From: JBEIJQ01 sp040380145
Lineage (GTDB): Bacteria > Bacteroidota > Bacteroidia > Chitinophagales > Saprospiraceae
NCBI GenBank assembly: GCA_040380145.1
Contig: JBEIJQ010000070.1
Coordinates: 1 to 16,083, forward strand
Direction of reading: 5' to 3'
DNA length: 16,083 nt
The position numbers and the translations under genes were made by a program. The first letter of the stretch is position 1, and every line of letters starts with the position of its first letter. Of the stretch, positions 1 to 6,196 are shown piece after piece. Below the pieces are notes generated by a model that saw only the letters and a list, made by a program, of their open reading frames with translations, was not told the DNA's origin and did no database searches.

Positions 1-222
1 ATGATCGCCGCCGCCACGCAGGCGCTTTCGGCGGCCGTGGCGGGCGTGCACAGCTTGGGCGTCCGCCCGGCCAATAACGGCTCGGACGCCTTTCACCGCC
101 GGATCGCCCGCAACGTGCAGCACCTGCTGCAAATGGAAAGCGGCGTGGACCGGGTAGGGGATCCGGCCGCTGGAAGTTACTTTTTGGAGAAACTGACCCG
201 GATGTTCGTGGACGCGGTTTAG
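1..222 (+). CDS. Methylmalonyl-CoA mutase family protein, C-terminal fragment (5' end outside window)
   Basis: This is the end of a methylmalonyl-CoA mutase-type catalytic barrel. The visible 73 residues contain a run resembling the family's RIARN(T/V)Q..L..E(T/S)G segment (residues about 34-48), followed by a DPAAGSYFLEKLT motif. That motif corresponds to the conserved DP(A/L)(A/G)GSYY.E.LT near the end of the TIM barrel. The ATG at position 1 aligns inside the family fold, so the gene almost certainly begins upstream of the window. The enzyme interconverts methylmalonyl-CoA and succinyl-CoA. The protein stops only 9 residues after the motif, so no cobalamin-binding domain follows. This fits a small (beta) subunit that ends at the barrel, as I believe occurs in some Bacteroidota, or a truncated copy. 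The window cannot tell which. The family call is firm; the subunit assignment is inference. Confidence 0.8.
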   Translation: MIAAATQALSAAVAGVHSLGVRPANNGSDAFHRRIARNVQHLLQMESGVDRVGDPAAGSYFLEKLTRMFVDAV

Positions 223-258
223 ACCTGCCCGCATGCCCGTTTTCCCTCGGCGGCGCAT

Positions 259-266
259 TACCTTTG
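259..266 (+). promoter_or_regulatory. Putative Bacteroidota -7 element upstream of pheT
   Basis: TACCTTTG matches the Bacteroidota -7 consensus TAnnTTTG and ends 19 nt before the pheT ATG, in a gap of only 63 nt. No clear TTTG -33 box is found about 20 nt further upstream, so the call rests on one element. Confidence 0.45.
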
Positions 267-285
267 CGCAAATTTTTTTTCTCCT

Positions 286-2739
286 ATGAAAATCTCTTTT
301 TCCTGGCTCAAGCAATACCTGCGCGCCGACCTTTCCCCCGATGAACTCGCCGAGATCCTGACCGACCTCGGATTGGAAGTGGAAGGTCTCGAGCAACAGG
401 ACTCCGTGAAGGGCGGCCTCCGCGGCCTCGTCGTGGGCCGGGTGGCCGAATGCGCCAAGCACCCCAACGCCGACAAACTGTCGATCACCAAGGTCGATGT
501 GGGTGGCGAGCGCTTGCTCGACATCGTGTGCGGCGCCCCCAATGTGGCGGCCGGACAAAAAGTGGTGGTTGCCCTCGAAGGAGCCACGCTGTACCCGACC
601 ACGGGCGAACCCTTCACCATCAAAAAAGGCAAGATCCGCGGCGAGGTGTCCGAAGGTATGATCTGCGCCGAGGACGAAATCGGCCTCGGCGATTCCCACG
701 CCGGCATCCTCGTGCTCCGCGACGACGCACGCATCGGACAATCGGCCGCCGGATACTTCCAGCTCGAATCCGACCACGTGATCTCGATCGGGCTCACGCC
801 CAACCGCTCCGACGCGATGTGCCATCTGGGCGTGGCCCGCGACGTGGCGGCCCGCCTGCGCGTGCGCCGTCCCGAGCACGGGGAATCCTTCCTGCAGCTG
901 CCCGACATGCCCGAACTGCCCGCCGCCACCGCGCCGGAACTCCCGGTCTCGGTAGAGGTCCGCGATGCCGACGCCTGTACGCGCTACTGCGGCCTCACCT
1001 TCCGCAATGTGCGGGTGGCCGAATCGCCGGCCTGGCTGAAAAACCGGCTGTTGGCCGTCGGCGTGCGCCCCATCAACAATGTGGTGGATGTGACCAACTT
1101 CGTGCTGCACGAGCTCGGACAGCCCCTGCACGCCTTCGACCTGCGCGCCGTTGCCGGCGGCAAGGCGATCGTGCAGTGCTTACCCGCCGACACGCCCTTC
1201 GTGGCGCTCGACGGCACCGAGCGCAAGTTGCACGCCGAGGACCTGATGATCTGCGACGGCGAGGGCCGTCCGATGTGCATGGCCGGTGTGTTCGGCGGCC
1301 TCCACTCCGGCGTGTCGGAATCCACGGTCGAAATTTTCTTGGAATCGGCCCATTTCTCGGCCCGCTCGGTGCGCCGCTCCTCGATGCGGCACTTGTTGCG
1401 CACCGACGCCGCCACGCGTTTCGAAAAAGGCACCGATCCGAACCTGCCGCTGCTGGCGCTCCGACGCGCGGCCGTGCTGCTCCGCGAGGTGGCCGGCGCG
1501 GAAGTCGCCTCGGCGCCCTCCGATTTTTATCCGCACCCGGTCGTGCCCGCCGTGGTGCGCGTGCGCTACGAACGGGTGGACCGCCTCTTGGGCAACCACC
1601 TGCCGCCCGCCGAGGTGCGACGGATCCTCGAAGCGCTCGGGATGGAGTTCCGCGCGGAAGAACCCGATGCCGTCACGGTGGCGGTGCCCACCAACAAGTC
1701 CGACGTGACCCGCGAAGCCGACGTGATCGAGGAAATCCTGCGCGTTTACGGGTTCAACCGCATCGAGTTCGGACACCAGATCCGCTCCTCGCTGTCGTTC
1801 AGCCCTAAGCCCGATCCGTGGAAAATGCGCAATGTGGCGGCCGATACGCTCGCCGCCCAGGGCTTCCACGAAACGATGGGCCTCTCGTTGGCCTCCTCCA
1901 AAGCCTACGCCGATTGCCTGCCCGATCTCGAGGCCGAACTGGTGTTCGTCAACAACACCGCCAACCAGCACCTCAACGTCCTGCGCGCTTCGATGCTGAT
2001 CGGCGGGCTCGACACGGTCGCGCACAACCAAAACCGCCAACAGGCCGACCTGCGCCTGTTCGAATTCGGGCGCACCTACCGCCACCGCGAGGGCACCTAC
2101 ACCGAAACACAGCACCTGTCGATCTTGATGACGGGCCGCCGCCACGCCGAAAATTGGCTGGCCCAAGACAAGGAGCAGGTCTCTTACTATACGCTGAAGA
2201 GCTACGTCCTTAACCTGCTGGCCCGCTTGGGCATTTCCGCCTACCAGCAGAGCCCGCTGGAAAACGATCCGATCTTCGCCCATGGCCTGCGCCTGCACCG
2301 CGGCAAACAGGTCGTCGCCGAGTTCGGGGCCGTACGTCAGGGACTGCTCAAAAAACGCGAGGTGCGCAACCCGGTCTTTTACGCCGATGTCCGCTGGGAA
2401 ACAGTGCTCGAAATGGCCAAAAATCCTTCGCTGCGCACCGTCGAGCCTTCCCGATTCCCCTCTATGCGCCGCGACCTGGCCCTGGTGCTCGATCGGACCG
2501 TGCCCTACGCCCAAGTGGTGGAGGCCGCCCGCAAAACGGCCAAGGAATGGCTCCGCGAAATCAACTTGTTCGACGTCTATGTGAACGCCGATCAGCTGGG
2601 GGCAAACAAAAAATCCTACGCCGTGAGTTTCCTTTTCCGCGACGACCACAAAACCCTCAAAGATTCGGAAGTGGACGCCGTGATGCAGTCCTTGATGAAG
2701 GTGCTCGAAGACAAGTTGGGCGCCGTGGTGCGGCGTTGA
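286..2739 (+). CDS. pheT: Phenylalanine--tRNA ligase beta subunit
   Basis: This is the beta chain of the cytoplasmic alpha2beta2 enzyme that charges tRNA-Phe. At 817 residues it has the usual length of a bacterial long-form PheT. In order it shows the N-terminal MKISFSWLKQYL start, an EMAP-type tRNA-binding domain (about 45-150, with HPNADKL and SEGMICAEDE), the segment GLTPNRSDAMCHLGVARD (about 168-186), a B3/B4 editing-type domain (about 220-400), a B5 domain (about 425-495), the catalytic-like core, and a C-terminal ferredoxin-fold anticodon-binding domain (about last 95 residues, beginning SRFPSMRRDLALV). The start is supported by the conserved N-terminus and a -7 promoter element 19 nt upstream. 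There is no Shine-Dalgarno sequence, as is usual in this phylum. pheS is not in the window, so the two subunit genes are not adjacent here. The gene ends 9 nt from the stop of a convergent gene. Confidence 0.97.
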   Translation: MKISFSWLKQYLRADLSPDELAEILTDLGLEVEGLEQQDSVKGGLRGLVVGRVAECAKHPNADKLSITKVDVGGERLLDIVCGAPNVAAGQKVVVALEGATLYPTTGEPFTIKKGKIRGEVSEGMICAEDEIGLGDSHAGILVLRDDARIGQSAAGYFQLESDHVISIGLTPNRSDAMCHLGVARDVAARLRVRRPEHGESFLQLPDMPELPAATAPELPVSVEVRDADACTRYCGLTFRNVRVAESPAWLKNRLLAVGVRPINNVVDVTNFVLHELGQPLHAFDLRAVAGGKAIVQCLPADTPFVALDGTERKLHAEDLMICDGEGRPMCMAGVFGGLHSGVSESTVEIFLESAHFSARSVRRSSMRHLLRTDAATRFEKGTDPNLPLLALRRAAVLLREVAGAEVASAPSDFYPHPVVPAVVRVRYERVDRLLGNHLPPAEVRRILEALGMEFRAEEPDAVTVAVPTNKSDVTREADVIEEILRVYGFNRIEFGHQIRSSLSFSPKPDPWKMRNVAADTLAAQGFHETMGLSLASSKAYADCLPDLEAELVFVNNTANQHLNVLRASMLIGGLDTVAHNQNRQQADLRLFEFGRTYRHREGTYTETQHLSILMTGRRHAENWLAQDKEQVSYYTLKSYVLNLLARLGISAYQQSPLENDPIFAHGLRLHRGKQVVAEFGAVRQGLLKKREVRNPVFYADVRWETVLEMAKNPSLRTVEPSRFPSMRRDLALVLDRTVPYAQVVEAARKTAKEWLREINLFDVYVNADQLGANKKSYAVSFLFRDDHKTLKDSEVDAVMQSLMKVLEDKLGAVVRR

Positions 2740-2748
2740 TTTTCAGGC

Positions 2749-4044
2749 CTATACCCCGAAAATATCTCGCAGGTAGGGGTTGAGGAAAACGCCATTGGGA
2801 TCGTATTTTTCGCGGAGCGCGAGAAAATCGTCCCACTTGGGATACATCCGGGAAAAATCCGCTGCCCGCTGGCTGTGCATTTTCCCCCAGTGGGGCCGCC
2901 CGCCGTGCTCTTGGAAAATGGCCTCCAGGTCGCGGAAGTATTCGTCGGCGCCCCGGTACTTGTGGTAGGTATGGACGGCGATGTACGCGGAATCGCGCCC
3001 GTACGCCGGGCTGAGCCACTGGTCGTCACCCCGCACGAAGCGGCATTCCCACGGAAAAAACACGGGATAGCCCTTTTGCTCCATCCGGGCGACCAAGCGG
3101 CGGAAAACCGTTTCGAACGCCTCGATCGGAATGTTGTACTCCATCTCGTTGAAGCGTACCTGCCGCGTGGTGGCGTAGATCAGGTGCGCATAGTTGGTGA
3201 TGTGCTCGCGGGTGAAGCCAGCCACGCAGGCCTTGGCCATCGCCTTGGTGGCGGACGGGAACCGGTGGCCGATTTCCGACAGCACGTAAAAGACGTTGTT
3301 CTCCAAAAACTGCTTGTTCATGTAGCGCAGCAAGGGGTTGTCCTTCACCGGGGCCTCGGTCTGGTCTATGAACTTCAACTGCGCCACCCGCGTATAAGGG
3401 AACCAGTAAAATTCGAAATTCCGGTGCCCGCGGATGTGCTCGTCCAATCGTGCAAGGGTTTCGTCGAGGTCGGCGGCCACAGACAGGTATTCCAGCCGGT
3501 AAGAGGGCAGCAGGCGCAGCTCCATCCGGGTGTGCACGCCGAGGGCGCCGAGCGCGATGCGGCCGGCTTGGAACAGATCGGGGAGCTCGTTTTCGGAGCT
3601 CCGGAGCAGTTCGCCGCCCGCCGTGGCCAAGGTGAAGCTCGACACTTGGGTGGCCAGGTTGCCGAAAGCGGTACCAGTGCCGTGGGTGCCCGTGGAAACG
3701 GCCCCGGCCAGGGTCTGTACATCGATGTCGCCGAGATTTTCCGGGGCCAGGCCCTCGGCGTGGAGCAGCCTCGTGAGGCGGTCCAGCCGGGTGCCCGCCC
3801 AAGCGGTGGCCCGCCGCGCTGCCTTGTCGGCCGTGACCAGTCCGCTGAGCTTCGACAAATCCATCAGCGCCTCGTCCGTCTTGGCCAACGGCGTGAAGGA
3901 GTGCCCGGAGCCCACGGGGCGGAGCGTTTTGCCCGCGGCGGCGGTCCGCCGGATGGTTTCCAGCACTTCGTCCTCGGAACCGGGCCGGTGCAAATGTTCG
4001 GGCGTGCAGGCCGCAGTGCCGGCCCAGTTGTTCCAACGGTTCAT
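2749..4044 (-). CDS. FAD-linked D-arabinono-1,4-lactone oxidase / sugar-lactone (or alditol) oxidase family protein
   Basis: This is a 431-residue flavoenzyme of the aldonolactone/alditol oxidase family, which oxidises sugar lactones or polyols with O2 or another acceptor. An N-terminal VAO-type FAD domain carries RPVGSGHSF (about 42-50); His48 lies where many family members bind FAD covalently. It is followed by the typical GDIDVQTLAGAVSTGTHGTG segment (about 110-130). The C-terminal ALO domain has the family signature RPHWGK, whose HWGK lies near the active-site flavin. The chosen start is the ATG at 4044, because upstream codons in this frame belong to A/T-run DNA and an antisense overlap of the neighbouring gene. 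It lies 76 nt downstream of the PLP enzyme on the same strand, so the two are probably one transcript. It converges on pheT with 9 nt between stop codons and no obvious terminator. The true substrate cannot be read from the sequence. Confidence 0.88.
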   Translation of the reverse strand: MNRWNNWAGTAACTPEHLHRPGSEDEVLETIRRTAAAGKTLRPVGSGHSFTPLAKTDEALMDLSKLSGLVTADKAARRATAWAGTRLDRLTRLLHAEGLAPENLGDIDVQTLAGAVSTGTHGTGTAFGNLATQVSSFTLATAGGELLRSSENELPDLFQAGRIALGALGVHTRMELRLLPSYRLEYLSVAADLDETLARLDEHIRGHRNFEFYWFPYTRVAQLKFIDQTEAPVKDNPLLRYMNKQFLENNVFYVLSEIGHRFPSATKAMAKACVAGFTREHITNYAHLIYATTRQVRFNEMEYNIPIEAFETVFRRLVARMEQKGYPVFFPWECRFVRGDDQWLSPAYGRDSAYIAVHTYHKYRGADEYFRDLEAIFQEHGGRPHWGKMHSQRAADFSRMYPKWDDFLALREKYDPNGVFLNPYLRDIFGV

Positions 4045-4120
4045 CGCGGGATTTTTTTGAAAAAAATTTTTTTTCTGGGAAAAAAAGAAAAAGCAAAGGC
4101 AGCCCGGGAATTCGGCCGCT

Positions 4121-5308
4121 TCACAAAAAGCACTGCCCCTCCCCGCGGTAGGTGGGGACCGTTTCGACGGAACCGTCGGCGGACAGGAGGTGCAGCGCGG
4201 GGAAATGTTCGCAGAGTTCGCCTGCCTTGGCGTGGCGGAAAAAAACGGGGTCGCCCGGCCGCAGCGCCATGCCCGCCGGCAAGCGCAGGGGGGTCTGTAC
4301 CTCGCCCGCCATTTCGTGCGACAACAGCGAAAGCCCCTCGGGCAGATAGGGCCGCGGGGCTTTGGCCGGGCCGGTTTCGCCAGACGCCACATAGCCGCCG
4401 CCCAAACAAGTGGCCACATCCGGAGCGGGCCGACGGGTCACCGCCAGCGCGAAGCCCGCGGCGGGCAGGTGCCGGAAACCCGCGTAGTGGTCGAACAGGT
4501 GCGGCGCGTAAAACGCCGATCCCGCGGTCACCTCCGTCACCACGGTTTCCGACGAAGAAGATTCCAAACTGCCGGTGCCCCCGGCATTGACCAGCGGCAG
4601 TTCGTGCCCATGCGCCCGGATGAGGGCCACCGATTCCGCCCGCCGGCGGGCCACCTCTCGGCGGCTTCGGGATTTGAGCAGGCGCACTGCCAGATTTTTT
4701 GGGGCTTGTCCGGCCACTGCGTCGCCCACCCCGGCGATCTGCGCCTCGTAGCCCATCAGCCCCTTCAGGTCGAGGTGCGCGCAACGCTCCCGAAGGTGCG
4801 CCAAAAAGCGCTCCAAATCGGCTTGCCCGACAATGGCCGAGCGGTACACCCCGAAATACAGGAGCGGAAAGCGGCTCGACAGGTCAATGTCCACGCACAC
4901 CGACAGGCGTACGCCCGCCCGCACGGCCGCTGCTTCCAACAGGTCGAGGTGCTCCGGCAGGTCGGCCATGAACAAGATGGTCTTGCCCGCCCGCACTTGT
5001 TCGGCAGCTGCCGTCAAGTGCGCCGGTTCGGTGCACGGGTAGCCGATCAGGATGTCGTCGAACCCTTGCCGGGCCAGCCATGCGGCCTCGTCGGCCGTGT
5101 AGGCCATCAGCCCGCGGAAGCGCGCGTCCATGGAAAGGAGGCGGCGCAACAGGGCCGTGCAGCGCACGGATTTCGTGGCGATCCGGACGGACTTGCCGCC
5201 TGCGCGTTCGAGCACCGATCGGGCGTTTTCGTCGAAACGCGACAGATCCGCATACGCGAACGGTTTGGGTAAATGCGAAAAAGCGGTGCGGTAAAGATCG
5301 TATCTCAT
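4121..5308 (-). CDS. Alanine racemase N-terminal domain PLP enzyme, D-threonine aldolase / amino acid deaminase-like
   Basis: This 395-residue PLP enzyme has the alanine-racemase TIM-barrel fold. IATKSVRC places the probable PLP Schiff-base lysine at Lys46. Other family marks are the barrel strand SVCVDIDLSSRF and NAGGTGSLE, a phosphate-binding-type loop. The C-terminal beta domain holds SHEMAGEV and FRHAKAGELCEHF, where D-serine dehydratase/D-threonine aldolase relatives place metal ligands (His/Cys). The tail reads TYRGEGQCFL. The nearest group I recognise is annotated amino acid deaminase/aldolase; the substrate is unknown. I chose the ATG at 5308. An upstream in-frame TTG at 5332 would add 8 residues but has no support. 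It is the first gene of a two-gene minus-strand unit with the lactone oxidase, and a promoter with an overlapping palindrome lies about 65-95 nt upstream. Confidence 0.85.
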   Translation of the reverse strand: MRYDLYRTAFSHLPKPFAYADLSRFDENARSVLERAGGKSVRIATKSVRCTALLRRLLSMDARFRGLMAYTADEAAWLARQGFDDILIGYPCTEPAHLTAAAEQVRAGKTILFMADLPEHLDLLEAAAVRAGVRLSVCVDIDLSSRFPLLYFGVYRSAIVGQADLERFLAHLRERCAHLDLKGLMGYEAQIAGVGDAVAGQAPKNLAVRLLKSRSRREVARRRAESVALIRAHGHELPLVNAGGTGSLESSSSETVVTEVTAGSAFYAPHLFDHYAGFRHLPAAGFALAVTRRPAPDVATCLGGGYVASGETGPAKAPRPYLPEGLSLLSHEMAGEVQTPLRLPAGMALRPGDPVFFRHAKAGELCEHFPALHLLSADGSVETVPTYRGEGQCFL

Positions 5309-5372
5309 CGGCTGCGCGACGGTTGGGTGCAAAGGAAAAAGGGCCGGTCGTCGGAGAGGACGGTATTTTCAG

Positions 5373-5404
5373 CAAATATAACGAAGTTTGAACATTCGTT
5401 CAAA
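5373..5404 (-). promoter_or_regulatory. Bacteroidota-type promoter for the PLP enzyme/oxidase unit
   Basis: Read on the minus strand this is TTTG (5404-5401), 20 nt, then TATATTTG (5380-5373). It is an exact match to the TTTG / TAnnTTTG promoter with the same 20-nt spacing as the tRNA-Lys promoter in this window. Transcription would start near 5366, giving a leader of about 60 nt before the ATG at 5308. Confidence 0.65.
5387..5404. promoter_or_regulatory. Candidate operator: perfect 7-4-7 palindrome overlapping the -33 box
   Basis: The sequence is TTTGAAC-ATTC-GTTCAAA, two perfect 7-bp inverted half-sites around a 4-bp spacer. It fills part of the space between the -33 and -7 elements and covers the -33 TTTG. 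That is where a dimeric repressor (for example of TetR type) would block RNA polymerase. The regulator is not in the window. Confidence 0.5.
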
Positions 5405-5481
5405 AAAAAATTTTTGAAAAAAAAGGCGGTTGTTCAGCAGCGGATCCCGTATAAATTCAACCCAAAATTGTCTTTGGGAAA

Positions 5482-5508
5482 AATTTCTAATGACCGTCAT
5501 TAGAAATT
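5482..5508. repeat. 27-bp palindrome with 12-bp arms
   Basis: The arms are AATTTCTAATGA (5482-5493) and TCATTAGAAATT (5497-5508), a perfect inverted repeat around the 3-nt spacer CCG. There is no flanking T-run of the kind a simple intrinsic terminator would need, so an operator or a recombination or hairpin site is as likely. Confidence 0.6.
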
Positions 5509-5522
5509 GTCTATTGCAAAAA

Positions 5523-5540
5523 CTTGAAATACAGTTCAAA
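5523..5540. promoter_or_regulatory. Second, degenerate operator-like site
   Basis: CTTGAAA-TACA-GTTCAAA has the same 7-4-7 layout as the perfect palindrome at 5387-5404. One half-site is identical (GTTCAAA) and the other has two differences. It lies about 136 bp further upstream of the PLP enzyme. It may be an auxiliary site for the same regulator or a chance match in A/T-rich DNA. Confidence 0.3.
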
Positions 5541-5578
5541 AAATACCATTGAGGTTGTCAAAAATCGAAGAGCGACCT

Positions 5579-5868
5579 GTAAGAAATTTTTACGGCCCAG
5601 CCGGCCTTCTAGCAAATCCCGACAGCGCGGCTTTGGGTAGCGGGCCCGAGCGAAAAACCGGTTGGATGATTTGCGGCACACGATGCTGATCCAAGGGGAA
5701 AACGCCACTCCGCAAATTGAGTTTTTTCGCGCCCACAAACAAAAGACTCGTGCTGGCGCTGGATTTGATCGGAATTTACTTTGGTTTCATTTTCTTTTTC
5801 AAAGGGAAAAAGAAAATGAAACAAGGAACAAAATCCCTTGCGAACCGCCCAAACGCTACCTTTGAAAA
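5579..5868 (+). repeat. Dispersed non-coding repeat, copy A (about 290 bp)
   Basis: This stretch matches the reverse complement of 15785-16083 almost end to end. The first 110 bases or so are near identical (TACGGCCCAGCCGGCCTTC, GCAAATCCCGACAGCGCGG, TTGGATGATTTGCGGC). The middle is more diverged. Strong identity returns over GGATTTGATCGG, ATTTACTTTGGTTTC and CGAACCGCCCAAACGCTACC. Reading frames across the match are not kept between the copies, so it does not look like a protein gene. It holds a perfect 17-bp hairpin at 5784-5822. I do not recognise the family. It could be a MITE-like element or a lineage-specific intergenic repeat. Confidence 0.85.
5784..5822. repeat. Perfect 17-bp stem-loop within repeat copy A
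   Basis: GTTTCATTTTCTTTTTC (5784-5800) pairs with its exact complement at 5806-5822 across a 5-nt loop, AAAGG. A corresponding T-rich/A-rich hairpin is present in copy B at 15841-15873. Confidence 0.7.
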
Positions 5869-6196
5869 AAGTCAGTAAAAAGATCCGAATCGAGCAGATC
5901 AAAATCCCACTTCACAGGAAACCGATACGGTATGGAGGGTCAATTCCCACGGCTCCACAGGAGCCGAAAAAAATGCTGAAAATCCTACGATCCTGAAAAT
6001 CCGGATTCTGACAAAATAGACGGACGAGTGATGGATGACGCTCCCCCACAATGGACGAATCAATTTTCGACAAGCCGGCAGTCCCATTTTTTTTGGCTTT
6101 TGAACCATTTTTTTTCATATTTTTGTTTTTTCGAGAAAAAAACTGCCACCACTTGTTGTTTGTTTTGCAGTCCACCCCAGAACCCAAGCCCGCGAA

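Larger units (their letters stand above)
5309..6196. other. Long gene-poor divergent intergenic region (about 890 bp)
   Basis: No convincing gene is found between the divergently oriented PLP enzyme and recG; the ORFs present are low-complexity or lie inside the dispersed repeat. It contains a promoter with a palindrome (5373-5404), a small inverted repeat (CCCAAA/TTTGGG, 5461-5478), a 27-bp palindrome (5482-5508), a second degenerate operator-like site (5523-5540), dispersed repeat copy A (5579-5868), a 7-bp stem hairpin (5950-5966), a 17-bp-spaced direct repeat (5976-6002) and T-run/A-run tracts before recG (about 6090-6143). I see no clear TAnnTTTG promoter for recG close to its start. A TACCTTTG at 5857-5864, at the end of the repeat, is the nearest match. 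Confidence 0.75.

Noticed and set aside
1180..2649. Long minus-strand frame (489 codons) inside pheT
   Set aside because: It is antisense to pheT and rich in His/Gly/Val, a typical shadow of a GC-rich gene.
2875..4590. Long plus-strand frame across the oxidase and PLP enzyme genes
   Set aside because: It is antisense to two genes with clear motifs and shows no recognisable domain.
5609..5902. Open frames inside repeat copy A (also 5662-5865 on the plus strand) as small protein genes
   Set aside because: The frames are not kept in copy B, the predicted peptides are low-complexity Phe/Lys/Glu stretches from the hairpin, and no family resemblance is seen.
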